NCBI RefSeq assembly: GCF_030547185.1
Contig: NZ_JAUOQR010000001.1
Coordinates: 522,535-586,534 of the forward strand
DNA from: Neptuniibacter sp. 1_MG-2023
GTDB taxonomy: Bacteria > Pseudomonadota > Gammaproteobacteria > Pseudomonadales > Balneatricaceae
Direction of reading: 5' to 3'
DNA: 64,000 nt
Shown: positions 1-8,852 of the stretch, one piece after another
How the letters are laid out: each line of letters begins with the position of its first letter
Numbering within the stretch: position 1 is the first letter of the stretch
Notes under the pieces: generated by a model
The model's database searches: none
What the model was told of the DNA's origin: nothing
What the model saw: only the letters and a program-made list of their open reading frames with translations
Made by a program: the position numbers and the translations under genes

Positions 1-118
1 ATGCTTATATTTTGGTACAACCAGGCAGACGAAGAAACAAAACAATCTTTCAAAAAATTAATTAACAACCATTAATTAACAATTAATTATTTATTTAAAA
101 CTCTTGGAGAGTATTGAA

Positions 119-1075
119 ATGAAAAAGCTGATTCTGGCTTCCGCTATTGCCGCTCTTGCAGCAAACTCTGCTACTGCAGCGACTATTTATGAAGATAAAG
201 GTCTAACTTTCAAAATTAAAGGTGACTGGCAGGTTCAGCTACGTGATAACGCTAGCAAAACCAAAGACGCTGAAGTTGAATTTGATGATTTAGAGATCAA
301 AAACTCTATCATTTACGATCTAGGAAACGGCCTTTCTGCATACGGTCAATTAGATTTCGGCTTTAAAAAAGCAGCTGAAGACGATATCGATGGCGATCAG
401 TTAGAAGAAGCTTACTTAGGTCTTAAATCTCACGGCTACTCTGTTCAAGTTGGTAAAATGGACAATGCTGCCGATGACTTTGGTGTTGAAAACGCAATTG
501 AAAACGATCTAGGTGATGACGTTTTTGATGAGTTCGGTTCTGTAGATGGCGACGACGTTATCCGTTTTGATGCTGATTTTGATGTAGCACACGTAGCGAT
601 CTCTCACGAGCTTGAAGCTGATGGCGAAAAAAGTGCTAACGGCGAATCAACTGAAATATACGTTGAAGGCGGTTTTGACGCGATTACTCTAGGCGCGGCA
701 TACCAGACTCTTAAAGCGACACCTACATCCTCTTCTGTAGATGTATGGGGTGTAAGCGCATCTTTTGACGCCGGCTTCGCTGAGTTTGGTGTTGACTACG
801 GTGTATCTGATCAAGGTGGATCAAACAACGATGTTGCGATGACAAACCTTGTAGCAACATTCAAAGCATCAAAAACCACAAAAATCGCTGTAGGTTATGT
901 TGACCATGACTACGATGCAGCTAACAGTGATGAAGATGCTATCTACGCTAACGTTGTGTACAAATTCCCTGCACAGAAAAACGTTTCTGTATTTGCGGAA
1001 ATCACTAACCGTGATGATGATGCAGGTACTGATTACGAGCTAGACGTTCTAGCCGGTATGCGTATTAAGTTCTAA
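119..1075 (+). CDS. Gram-negative porin (outer-membrane beta-barrel)
   Basis: General diffusion porin of the Porin_4/OmpC-like type, expected as a trimeric outer-membrane barrel. The 318-aa protein has a classical signal peptide (MKKLILASAIAALAANSATA, about residues 1-20), alternating amphipathic beta-strands, many Asp-rich loops typical of marine porins, and a C-terminal Phe after MRIK, the usual barrel-assembly signature. The ATG at 119 is chosen over an in-frame TTG at 104 because the sequence TTGGAGAG just upstream is a good ribosome binding site and the signal peptide begins exactly at the ATG. It is monocistronic, with a hairpin terminator downstream. Substrate selectivity cannot be read from the sequence. 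Confidence 0.9.
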   Translation: MKKLILASAIAALAANSATAATIYEDKGLTFKIKGDWQVQLRDNASKTKDAEVEFDDLEIKNSIIYDLGNGLSAYGQLDFGFKKAAEDDIDGDQLEEAYLGLKSHGYSVQVGKMDNAADDFGVENAIENDLGDDVFDEFGSVDGDDVIRFDADFDVAHVAISHELEADGEKSANGESTEIYVEGGFDAITLGAAYQTLKATPTSSSVDVWGVSASFDAGFAEFGVDYGVSDQGGSNNDVAMTNLVATFKASKTTKIAVGYVDHDYDAANSDEDAIYANVVYKFPAQKNVSVFAEITNRDDDAGTDYELDVLAGMRIKF

Positions 1076-1131
1076 GCAGATATAAGGCTTAGGTTTACTT
1101 CCCCCCTTCAGTAAATCTACGCTTTTATGAA

Positions 1132-1168
1132 AAGCCCAACAATCTAGCCGAGTGTTGGGCCTTTTTAT
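1132..1168 (+). terminator. Rho-independent terminator of the porin gene
   Basis: Perfect 7-bp stem GCCCAAC / GTTGGGC with a 13-nt loop, followed by CTTTTTATTTTTA. It sits 57 bases after the porin stop codon and before ampG. Confidence 0.85.
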
Positions 1169-1275
1169 TTTTATTCTTCCGCTCATTACTTCTCGATATA
1201 AACCTTTTTTGAAACCATTGCCTTGCTAACAGCAGACAGGGACAATAGACGCTTATTCATGGAAGGCGTTTTCAG

Positions 1276-2670
1276 ATGTCATCAGTCGAACCTCAGCCGG
1301 TATCTTGGCTTCAGTCCGCAAAAATTTATCTACACCCCCGGGCCATCACACTTCTTTTTTTAGGCTTTTCATCTGGGCTACCCTTATTATTGGTCTTCGG
1401 CACACTATCATTTTGGTTAAGAGAAGCGGGTGTTGAACGCAGTGTAATAACTTACTTCTCATGGGTTGGGCTTGCATACGGTATCAAATGGCTCTGGGCT
1501 CCTTTAGTAGACTGCCTGCCAATCCCACTTCTTTCACGCTTACTCGGCCGCCGCCGCAGCTGGCTATTTTTGGCTCAAAGCATGTTACTTGCGGGGCTTG
1601 CAGGCTTAGCCTTTTCTAATCCTCTAGAGCATCTAGAATTTATGGCATTTATGGCCGTATTAGTTGCTTTTAGCTCAGCAACTCAAGATATTGTTATCGA
1701 TGCTTACCGTATAGAGTCAGCAGAGGAGCGCCTTCAAGCGGCGATGGCGGCAACTTATATGGCAGGCTACAGAATCGCCATGATTGTCGCGGGCGCAGGA
1801 GCCCTCGCCATTGCAGCATGGGTTTCGCCTACACCGGACAGCTATGACCAAGACTCATGGCGGATTGCGTATCTAGCTATGGCCTCTTTGATGCTAATTG
1901 GTATTGCAACAACCTTATCGGTATCTGAGCCTCAAGCGATCTCTATTGACGACGAGACCCTTGAACAGAGAAATAAAGTTATTCAATATAGTGAAAAATA
2001 TGCCCACCTACCGAATATCCTTTCGCGGTTTATCAGCTGGGCTTATGTCGCCGTGGCCTGCCCTTTTATCGACTTTATAAAACGTTACGGAAAACAAGCG
2101 ATTATCATTTTGGCCCTTATTGGCACCTACCGTATATCTGATGTCATTCTTGGCATTATGGCCAATGTATTTTATGTTGATATGGGATTTACTAAGGGAG
2201 AAATAGCACAGATTATAAAAATCTATGGCGTCGTTATGACCATAGTTGGAGCTGGCCTAGGCGGAATACTCGTGAGCCGTTTTGGTGTAATGAAAATCCT
2301 ATTTTCAGGAGCTTTGATGGTCTCTTTGACTAACCTTCTATTTGCTTGGCTAGCCACTTTAGGCCATAACACAACCGCTTTAACCCTCGTTATATCTTTG
2401 GACAACCTCAGCGGAGGTATAGCAACCGCCGCGTTTATTGCTTACCTCTCCAGCTTAACCAATATCCAATACTCTGCGACACAATATGCGCTTTTTAGTT
2501 CGGTCATGTTGTTGTTCCCTAAATTTTTAGGGGGATTTTCCGGTGGATTCGTTGATGCCTATGATTATGAATGGTTTTTTATATCTGTTGCTCTTATTGG
2601 GCTACCCGTACTTTTACTGATTGTCTTAGCCGCCAAAACTATAAAGCCCACAAATGCAAATGATAATTAA
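1276..2670 (+). CDS. ampG: AmpG-family muropeptide permease (MFS)
   Basis: Inner-membrane importer of anhydro-muropeptides released during cell-wall turnover; it feeds peptidoglycan recycling and, in species with ampC, controls beta-lactamase induction. The 464-aa protein is hydrophobic throughout with about 12-14 membrane spans. The first span carries the AmpG hallmark FLGFSSGLPLLL (residues 29-40), and the MFS loop 2-3 motif GRRRSW is at 91-96. ATQDIVIDAYR-type residues follow, also typical of AmpG. AmpG close to YajQ and PanE recalls the Pseudomonas gene order. The stop codon lies inside a Fur-like box that serves the next gene. Confidence 0.93.
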   Translation: MSSVEPQPVSWLQSAKIYLHPRAITLLFLGFSSGLPLLLVFGTLSFWLREAGVERSVITYFSWVGLAYGIKWLWAPLVDCLPIPLLSRLLGRRRSWLFLAQSMLLAGLAGLAFSNPLEHLEFMAFMAVLVAFSSATQDIVIDAYRIESAEERLQAAMAATYMAGYRIAMIVAGAGALAIAAWVSPTPDSYDQDSWRIAYLAMASLMLIGIATTLSVSEPQAISIDDETLEQRNKVIQYSEKYAHLPNILSRFISWAYVAVACPFIDFIKRYGKQAIIILALIGTYRISDVILGIMANVFYVDMGFTKGEIAQIIKIYGVVMTIVGAGLGGILVSRFGVMKILFSGALMVSLTNLLFAWLATLGHNTTALTLVISLDNLSGGIATAAFIAYLSSLTNIQYSATQYALFSSVMLLFPKFLGGFSGGFVDAYDYEWFFISVALIGLPVLLLIVLAAKTIKPTNANDN

Positions 2671-2704
2671 TATCATTTACATTTAGAAAATACTGTACTA
2701 TGCT
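2661..2704 (+). promoter_or_regulatory. Fur-like box and promoter before the 73-aa gene
   Basis: TGATAATTAATATCA (2661-2675) matches the 7-1-7 Fur consensus TGATAATnATTATCA at 13 of 14 defined positions and is embedded in a 21-bp inverted repeat with 8-bp arms (2658-2678). It abuts a candidate -35 TTTACA (2676-2681), a 17-nt spacer and a weak -10 TATGCT (2699-2704). The box overlaps the ampG stop codon. The assignment is inference from motif match; the region is AT-rich, so chance is possible. Confidence 0.5.
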
Positions 2705-2743
2705 CAACGCTCTACTTCAGTTCACTTAAACAAGGAGAAGAGC

Positions 2744-2965
2744 ATGACCTACGTAATTGATGCTTGGTTTGAAAGAAGTAACCCTTACCTAAGGGTGATT
2801 CATCGCTCTACCGGTATTCCTATCGTGCATTGGCAGGGTAGCTCACTAATGAGAAAGCTAGAGAACGGTAGTATCTGTGTTGAAGACTTTGCCGAAAGCC
2901 CCTCTCAAGAATTAGTAAAGGAGCTTTTTTTATTGGATTGTCTTGAGCAAAAGGGAGAGGTGTAA
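2744..2965 (+). CDS. Small conserved-looking protein of unknown function (73 aa)
   Basis: I do not recognise a family. The product is a small soluble, slightly acidic protein without signal peptide or membrane span; it holds short beta-prone stretches (YLRVIHRSTGIPIVHW, residues 15-30) followed by a helical acidic C-terminus. The start is supported by AAGGAG eight bases upstream of the ATG. A Fur-like box and promoter precede it, suggesting expression under iron limitation (inference). It is convergent with yajQ; an imperfect G/C-rich hairpin (about 2952-2975) spans the stop codon and could end transcription, though it lacks a T-run. Confidence 0.75.
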   Translation: MTYVIDAWFERSNPYLRVIHRSTGIPIVHWQGSSLMRKLENGSICVEDFAESPSQELVKELFLLDCLEQKGEV

Positions 2966-2986
2966 AGCACCTCCCTACTCATCCCT

Positions 2987-3469
2987 TTAGTCTCGGAAAT
3001 TATTAAACTGCAAAGGAAGCTCTAAATCGGCTTCACGCAAAAATGCCATGACGGTTTGCAGGTCATCTCGTTTTTTTCCTGTTACCCGGACTTGGTCACC
3101 CTGAATTTGAGACTGAACCTTGAGCTTTGCATCTTTAATCATTTTGACAATTTTTTTAGCAAAAGGCTGATCTAAGCCTTGCTTGAGCACAACCTCTTGG
3201 CGAGCTCTCATATTGGCTTTTTCTGGGTCTTTAACCTCTAAGCAACGAATGTCAATTTTACGGCCAACCATCTTTGTACGTAGGACATCTAATAATTGCT
3301 GTAATTGAAATTCTACTTCTGCATACATAATGACTGAGCTATCGTTTTGCTCAAAGCGAGCGTCGACCCCCTTAAAATCATAACGCATCTGGATTTCACG
3401 ATTAGACTGATCAACAGCATTGGAAACTTCGTGCATATCCAATTCAGAAACGATATCAAACGATGGCAT
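2987..3469 (-). CDS. yajQ: YajQ family nucleotide-binding protein
   Basis: YajQ proteins bind nucleotides, and some members (Xanthomonas, Pseudomonas) bind cyclic-di-GMP and modulate transcription or translation. The 160-aa length is standard. The N-terminus MPSFDIVSELDMHEVSNAVDQ, the segment RYDFKGVDA (about 29-37), and the C-terminal VRVTGKKRDDLQ and PLQFNNFRD are family signatures; the fold is two RRM-like halves. It is a single gene, convergent with the 73-aa gene and divergent from panE. Confidence 0.95.
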   Translation of the reverse strand: MPSFDIVSELDMHEVSNAVDQSNREIQMRYDFKGVDARFEQNDSSVIMYAEVEFQLQQLLDVLRTKMVGRKIDIRCLEVKDPEKANMRARQEVVLKQGLDQPFAKKIVKMIKDAKLKVQSQIQGDQVRVTGKKRDDLQTVMAFLREADLELPLQFNNFRD

Positions 3470-3619
3470 CTATTAACTCCTCAATTTTTTTCAAATTCTA
3501 GCTGACCTGTATTAGCTTTTCACGTCAGAGTAATCATAAAATCTGCAAACAGCGTTAGAATAGACAATAATGATATGGAATTTTGCTCTAATTCCACAGC
3601 CCACTTTGATGGAGATATA

Positions 3620-4510
3620 ATGAAACAACCATGGCATATCCTAGGTGCAGGAGCTATTGGGTCATTATGGGCCTGTCATCTTACCGATCTAGGCTTCCCT
3701 GTTAGCTTGATTCTGCGCAATCAAACTAAAGTTAATCTGTTTCAGCAACAAAATTCAATTGTACTCGCAGGTCAGCATTATCCAATGACTGCGGAGCTTG
3801 CTAGTGCTCCTGAAACGATTAAGCAGCTTCTCATTACGACTAAATCAGTCGATACAGAAAATGCCTTTAAGAGCATTAAAAGCCGTTTAGACCCTCACGC
3901 TAAAATCATCGTTTTACAAAATGGCATGGGCAGCCAACAGTGGATTCAGTCACAATGTCCTCATGCAGATGTTGTTTGGGCCTCAACAACCGATGGCGCT
4001 TGGCTCAAAACCCCCTTTAATGTACAGCATGCCGGTAGAGGAGTAACACAGATAGGCGCTCCCAACCAAACATATACCTGGGTCGATGACCTAATAAAGG
4101 GCGGTTTCCTCAATGTAGTGCAAGATAAGAATATTGCATTAACCTTATGGAGAAAACTCGCCATCAATTGCGCGATTAATCCTCTGACCGCTATCTTTGA
4201 TTGTAAGAATGGTGAATTAATTAATAACCCTGACTACCTTTCAACCATGGCGGCGATCTGTCGAGAAGTGGAACTCGTTGCACACGCATTTGATATTGAT
4301 CTTTTTGATGGCCCACTCATTGAGCAAGCTTGTCATGTGGCGGGAATTACTGCTGAAAATTACTCGTCGATGCTACAAGACGTGCGCCAAGGCCGTCAGA
4401 CAGAAATTGATAGCATAACGGGCTATCTTTGTCGTCAGGCCAAAGCGCGAAGTATCCCTGTCCCCATCAATTTGGCATACCTTAAAAAGGTCCAGAAAGT
4501 TCACCGATAG
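3620..4510 (+). CDS. panE: 2-dehydropantoate 2-reductase (ketopantoate reductase)
   Basis: Reduces ketopantoate to pantoate with NADPH in pantothenate/CoA synthesis. The nucleotide-binding motif LGAGAIGS sits at residues 8-15, QNGMGS at mid-protein, and WRKLAINCAINPLTA carries the conserved catalytic-region Lys and Asn. With 296 aa it fits the family (about 300). The start at 3620 is preferred over an in-frame upstream ATG at 3575 because GGAGA lies just before it and the Rossmann motif then begins at the usual distance from the N-terminus. Confidence 0.93.
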   Translation: MKQPWHILGAGAIGSLWACHLTDLGFPVSLILRNQTKVNLFQQQNSIVLAGQHYPMTAELASAPETIKQLLITTKSVDTENAFKSIKSRLDPHAKIIVLQNGMGSQQWIQSQCPHADVVWASTTDGAWLKTPFNVQHAGRGVTQIGAPNQTYTWVDDLIKGGFLNVVQDKNIALTLWRKLAINCAINPLTAIFDCKNGELINNPDYLSTMAAICREVELVAHAFDIDLFDGPLIEQACHVAGITAENYSSMLQDVRQGRQTEIDSITGYLCRQAKARSIPVPINLAYLKKVQKVHR

Positions 4511-4655
4511 TAAAATTTCACCTCAAAAAGATAAAGTAGCTCAATCGCGGACAACCTTGTAACAATGAACCTAAGCATCGCTTTCTTGTTATGATGATGG
4601 AACCCTTTACCCTAAAAATACTCCAATTAAAGTATTCACTAATATAAGGTCCTTC

Positions 4656-5231
4656 ATGTCTAATAGATTGACACGTATCTATACGCGTACAGGTGATCAA
4701 GGAACTACTGCGCTAGCCAATGGCAAACGCATTAGTAAAACAGCCCAACGCGTTGAAGTATTAGGTACGGTAGATGAGCTCAATAGCTGTATAGGGCTGA
4801 TTATTTCAGGCCTAGACTCAGACGATCCTTTACACTCTACTCTAACATTGATTCAACACCAGTTATTTGATTTAGGCGGTGAGATCGCCGTGGCTGATCA
4901 AAGCTATACAGTTATTGATCAAACAGAGATAGAATACTTAGAGCATCAGATAGATAAACTTAACGCTGAACTTCCTCCCCTTAAAGAATTTATTCTTCCG
5001 GGTGGTTCGGTTTCAGCTTGTTATACCCATTTAGCCCGTAGTATCTGCCGGCGGGCTGAAAGACAAATTACAGCACTATTATTGGATGACGAAGAACAGG
5101 TTAATTCAGATGCAGTAGCTTACCTAAACCGTTTATCCGATCTACTTTTTGTGGCAAGTAGAACAATTGTGCTGAGGCAGGGCGGCAAAGAAATCCTCTG
5201 GCAACCCAGAGATCAACGTAACCGCCTTTAA
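4656..5231 (+). CDS. PduO-type cob(I)yrinic acid a,c-diamide/cobalamin adenosyltransferase
   Basis: Transfers the adenosyl group of ATP to the cobalt of cob(I)alamin or its precursors. The motif TRTGDQGTTALANGKRISK at residues 9-27 is the ATP-binding signature of the PduO class, VDELNS (39-44) and CRRAERQ (about 127-133) are further hallmarks. At 191 aa it is a stand-alone domain. It lies 4 kb from cobU-cobT-cobC on the other strand, so this region holds several B12 assembly steps. It is followed at 12 bases by a secreted-protein gene that is probably co-transcribed. Confidence 0.93.
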   Translation: MSNRLTRIYTRTGDQGTTALANGKRISKTAQRVEVLGTVDELNSCIGLIISGLDSDDPLHSTLTLIQHQLFDLGGEIAVADQSYTVIDQTEIEYLEHQIDKLNAELPPLKEFILPGGSVSACYTHLARSICRRAERQITALLLDDEEQVNSDAVAYLNRLSDLLFVASRTIVLRQGGKEILWQPRDQRNRL

Positions 5232-5243
5232 AAGGAGTACTTT

Positions 5244-5534
5244 ATGAAAGCAATATATGGTTTTGGTCTACTATTTTTAGCCTCATTTACTTGGGCTGAT
5301 TGCTCCACCGAGCAAACCTTGTGTGAAACACAATGTGCCGTTGTCCATTTCACAGATGAGGCCGCTGAACTAGGCTGTAAATCCAAATGTGTCGCCAAAC
5401 GCGCGCTCTGCTCAACGGAATCTGGTGCAAAAACAGCCGTTGACGCTGGAGGCGAGGTAATCGATTCAGGTGTTGAGGTGAGTAAAGATGCTTGGCAAGA
5501 TACTAAATCTTTCGTTAAAGGTTTAACTGAATAG
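5244..5534 (+). CDS. Secreted six-cysteine protein with mirror-symmetric Cys spacing
   Basis: No named family recognised. A signal peptide is clear (residues 1-18, cleavage after FTWA), predicting a periplasmic protein of about 78 aa. Six cysteines at 20, 27, 31, 45, 49 and 56 give the spacing C-x6-C-x3-C-x13-C-x3-C-x6-C, a palindromic pattern expected for a disulfide-stapled helical hairpin (twin CX3C). The C-terminal 35 residues are Cys-free, amphipathic and Val/Asp-rich. GGAG at 5233 precedes the ATG, 12 bases after the adenosyltransferase gene. Role unknown. Confidence 0.8.
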   Translation: MKAIYGFGLLFLASFTWADCSTEQTLCETQCAVVHFTDEAAELGCKSKCVAKRALCSTESGAKTAVDAGGEVIDSGVEVSKDAWQDTKSFVKGLTE

Positions 5535-5562
5535 TTACCTGAGTAAGATTCAATTCAGCCCC

Positions 5563-7104
5563 CTAACGCTTAGCTTTACTATCAGCGTACATTAACGCTA
5601 AGCGTGTTTGGGTGGCGAAGCGATTGAAAATATTAAAATCATTGTCCGATACTGGGCCGTTACCTTTCAAACGATCGGCGTACAACATACCAATTACCCG
5701 CTTACCCATAACTAATGGGATCAGCACAAATCCTTGGCATTCAGTTTGGGAGACAAAGTCTTGAGGTAAACGGTCGCTCCAGCCCTCGTCCTCAAGATCA
5801 TTCACTAAAAGTGTAACCTGCTTTTCCATCACTCTAAAAAATAGATCACCACCTTTACTAGAGCGATCACGCTCAAAATAACGCTGCAAGGCTTCTATTT
5901 TTTTACCTTCAATCATCTTAACAGCAAGATGGTCTTTCTTTTTATTAAGCAGACAAAGTAAGCTTCGATCAAAACCACTACACTGATGAATCGCCTCTAC
6001 AACCAATTTAAATATATCGTGTATAGTTCCTTCAGAACCGATTAATTCAGTCAGCTGATTTAGATACGCTAACTGCCCCTGACTACATACAACCGGTGTA
6101 TCAGTGCTTTGTACATTATCACTGAGTTCAGATTCATCTTGCTCAGCTTCATCATGGGCTAAAAAAGCTAATTTACGCACCATCTCATCTTTAACAGCAT
6201 TACCTGACTCAACATATTCCGGAATCAATAACTGCGCTTTGAGACCATAAGTGCGACTCACCTTAGAAACCTGACGAAAACATTGTATGGCGACCTCTCC
6301 TACATCATCAAAAGAGATGCCTGAAACATCTGATATTGCATCGATCAATTGATCATACGGCTGCTCATTACGTAAATCTTTACCATATATCTGATGCACT
6401 AAACCATTACAAAGGAAGGGCAGACTAGTTAGTAAATTACTATGCTCATCAAGTTGGTTCATACTCACGTCAGACATAGTATGTAATACCTGCTTAGGAT
6501 AACCCCAGCCAGCAGCCATTTCTCGGCCTAATGCGTTAAAACTAATACCTAACACTTCGGTCTGGATAAGTGGCCAGCTTTTATTACTGGTTTTTTTCAA
6601 GCTAAGCAGTTTTCGATATTCATCTGGTAAAGTACAAGCAACAACGATCTCACCCAAACCAAATAATAATGCCGCAAGATAAGCTTCTTCAGGATCTATA
6701 CTTTTTTTACTTTTCAGGGCCAGCTCTTTCGCCATATTTGCGCTAAGAAACTGCCTCATCATCATCCCAGGCACATCAAGATCTGGATGTTCATCATGAA
6801 AGCTCTCTATCAGCTTAAGCGTTAAACTGATGCTCTTAATCTGGTTGAACCCCATCAGCACAACGGCACGGGATATAACACTTACATTCCCTTGTCCCCG
6901 TTTATATGCCGATGAATTAGCAAGTTTCAATAAACGAGCAGACAAGCCCGTATCTTTCATGATTGCCATAGCCAGCGCCATAGCATCGCCCTCATCCGAG
7001 GAACTAATTTGTTGAATACGATTAATCGTTGCGCTAAACACAGGGAGGTCGCCTAAGCGATCAAGGCTATGATGAATATTCTTAAGCGTTTCTGTGTACT
7101 TCAT
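5563..7104 (-). CDS. HDOD domain plus GAF domain signalling protein
   Basis: Likely a regulatory protein without enzyme activity of its own: HDOD domains are catalytically dead HD relatives found in bacterial signalling. Residues about 10-210 form the HDOD domain (LPVFSATINRIQQI, LSARLLKLANSSAY, ISRAVVLMGFNQIKSI). A linker rich in Asp/Glu/Ser follows, then a GAF domain (about 345-505; FKLVVEAIHQCSGFDRSLL, GFVLIPLVMGKRVIGMLYAD). The ATG at 7104 is preferred because ACGGGAA precedes it; an in-frame GTG at 7161 would add 19 residues but has no ribosome binding site. It lies downstream of cobC on the same strand; ligand and partners are unknown. Confidence 0.88.
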   Translation of the reverse strand: MKYTETLKNIHHSLDRLGDLPVFSATINRIQQISSSDEGDAMALAMAIMKDTGLSARLLKLANSSAYKRGQGNVSVISRAVVLMGFNQIKSISLTLKLIESFHDEHPDLDVPGMMMRQFLSANMAKELALKSKKSIDPEEAYLAALLFGLGEIVVACTLPDEYRKLLSLKKTSNKSWPLIQTEVLGISFNALGREMAAGWGYPKQVLHTMSDVSMNQLDEHSNLLTSLPFLCNGLVHQIYGKDLRNEQPYDQLIDAISDVSGISFDDVGEVAIQCFRQVSKVSRTYGLKAQLLIPEYVESGNAVKDEMVRKLAFLAHDEAEQDESELSDNVQSTDTPVVCSQGQLAYLNQLTELIGSEGTIHDIFKLVVEAIHQCSGFDRSLLCLLNKKKDHLAVKMIEGKKIEALQRYFERDRSSKGGDLFFRVMEKQVTLLVNDLEDEGWSDRLPQDFVSQTECQGFVLIPLVMGKRVIGMLYADRLKGNGPVSDNDFNIFNRFATQTRLALMYADSKAKR

Positions 7105-7177
7105 AATTTCCCGTTTTAAGCCAATGTCCTTAATAGAGTAAGGCTTACTATGTGTTAGCACTTAACTCATGGAAAGA

Positions 7178-7786
7178 CTAAATAGGAGACTTCACATTAC
7201 TGCTAATTAATTGTGGCCAACTGTGTTTCAAGTCGGTATCAAACCTTAACTGAGTAAAGTAAGCATAGTCTACTTTTATTCTTCCCCAATACTGGGGCTT
7301 AATATCAAGTAAATCAGCTACCATTGCTCTAATTACTCCACCGTGGGTAACGATAAGTATTCGCTTCTCATCTCTCGCTAAAAGCTGTGTCTTCGCAGCC
7401 CGAACTCGGCTGGAGAAATCAGCAACAAGCTCACCTAACGGGGGCGGATTAGCTTCGGGATCTAACCAAAAATTATCAGCCAAATGAGGCTGCTGAGCAT
7501 AAACAGCTTCAAATCGCTGCCCATCCCACTCGCCAAAATTGTACTCTTGTAGCTGATCAAGTATCAAAAGGTTAAGACCAAGTCGCAGGGAAACTGTTTC
7601 TGCTATATGACGGCAACGTTGAAGCGGTGAGCTCACCACCAAATCCCACCCAGGATCATGCTCGACAGCACTTAAACTATCACGCACACCCTGTTCTGAA
7701 AGTTCAGAATCAGTATGTCCTAAATACACACCCTTCAATTCAGGTTCGCCATGTCGCAATAGATCAAACTGCGTGGATTTCAGCAA
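7178..7786 (-). CDS. cobC: Alpha-ribazole phosphatase-like histidine phosphatase
   Basis: Histidine phosphatase superfamily member expected to remove phosphate from alpha-ribazole 5'-phosphate (or adenosylcobalamin 5'-phosphate) in late B12 assembly. The phospho-accepting motif LLRHGE is near the N-terminus and the second catalytic His is in VTHGGVIRA. Family membership is certain; the substrate is inferred from position directly behind cobT and cobU. The start is uncertain: TTG at 7786 has GGAG nine bases upstream and lies just after the cobT stop; an ATG at 7846 inside cobT would give 222 aa and an unusual N-terminal extension. Confidence 0.85.
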   Translation of the reverse strand: MLKSTQFDLLRHGEPELKGVYLGHTDSELSEQGVRDSLSAVEHDPGWDLVVSSPLQRCRHIAETVSLRLGLNLLILDQLQEYNFGEWDGQRFEAVYAQQPHLADNFWLDPEANPPPLGELVADFSSRVRAAKTQLLARDEKRILIVTHGGVIRAMVADLLDIKPQYWGRIKVDYAYFTQLRFDTDLKHSWPQLISSNVKSPI

Positions 7787-7805
7787 AACAATTTTCTCCG
7801 CCAAC

Positions 7806-8852
7806 TTATTGGCTGACACCCGCATCAGCAAACGTGGCCATATCACGATGCAGCGCGCATGCGGTTCTCATGATATTAACGGCGACGGCCGCACCACTGC
7901 CCTCCCCTAAACGCATACCTAAATCAAGCAGAGGCTGAATATCTAAAGAGTCTAAAATACCTTGATGGAACGCTTCTGGCGAACAATGGCCAAACACCAT
8001 CCAATCTTTACTATTCGGGTTAATCTGAATCGCAATATAAGCCGCAACCGTACTAATAAAGCCATCCACCACTATAGTGATACCTAGATTAGCCGCCTTT
8101 AAATATGCTCCAACCATCGCTGCGATTTCAAACCCTCCTAGGCATTTTAGGATATCCATTGGTGAGGATAAGTGCGCTCGATGTAAAGCCAATGCTTGAT
8201 CAATCACTTTGGCTTTATGCTGAACCCCTTGCGAACTTATACCTGTCCCTGAGCCTGCAACATCGGCTCCACTCAAATCAAGAAAAGCAGCCATAAGCGC
8301 TGAAGCCGATGTGGTATTAGCAATCCCCATCTCGCCCGCAACAAATAACTCAACCCCTCGGCGCCCTGCTCTAATTACCGCGTCCGCTCCAACATTAAGA
8401 GCGGCTTCTAATTGAGGCACACTCATCGCCGCTGTCTCAGTAAAGTCAGAGGAGCTAGCGGCTATAACTTTACTAACCACATCAGGGTGTTCAACAGGTG
8501 TAACTGTACCAAGATTAATAACCTCAAAATCAGCGTTTAACTGTTGGGCTAAAACAGAAATTGCAGCCCCTCCTGATGCAAAATTAAGAATCATTTGGGT
8601 CGTAACTTCTTGAGGAAACGCGGACACTTTCTGTTTCGCTACACCATGATCCGCTGCAAAAATAGAGATAGCTACACGATCACATGAGGGATATTCAACC
8701 GCTTGCAATCCTGCTAAACGAACCGCTATATCCTCCAATAAACCTAACGAACCTGGTGGCTTAGTTAATTGTGACTGCCGTTCAGTTGCTAGCGCCCTAT
8801 AATGAAGATCAACAGGCTGAACACTAATCGCTAACCAATCTTTTAAATTCAC
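7806..8852 (-). CDS. cobT: Nicotinate-nucleotide--dimethylbenzimidazole phosphoribosyltransferase
   Basis: Makes alpha-ribazole 5'-phosphate from nicotinate mononucleotide and dimethylbenzimidazole, the lower ligand of cobalamin. Length (348 aa) is normal. Signatures are LTKPPGSLGLLEDIAVRLAG near residue 30, FAADHGVAKQKVSAFPQEVT, GEMGIANTTSASAL and the C-terminal RLGEGSGAA with the catalytic Glu. It starts with GTG, overlapping the cobU stop by four bases (GTGA), which indicates translational coupling within the operon. Confidence 0.96.
   Translation of the reverse strand: MNLKDWLAISVQPVDLHYRALATERQSQLTKPPGSLGLLEDIAVRLAGLQAVEYPSCDRVAISIFAADHGVAKQKVSAFPQEVTTQMILNFASGGAAISVLAQQLNADFEVINLGTVTPVEHPDVVSKVIAASSSDFTETAAMSVPQLEAALNVGADAVIRAGRRGVELFVAGEMGIANTTSASALMAAFLDLSGADVAGSGTGISSQGVQHKAKVIDQALALHRAHLSSPMDILKCLGGFEIAAMVGAYLKAANLGITIVVDGFISTVAAYIAIQINPNSKDWMVFGHCSPEAFHQGILDSLDIQPLLDLGMRLGEGSGAAVAVNIMRTACALHRDMATFADAGVSQ

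Noticed and set aside
2952..2975. G/C-rich hairpin at the end of the 73-aa gene as a terminator
   Set aside because: The left arm needs a two-base bulge and no T-run follows on either strand.
7627..7938. 103-codon frame opposite the cobC-cobT junction
   Set aside because: It lies antisense to two clear B12 genes and its translation has low-complexity, unstructured composition.
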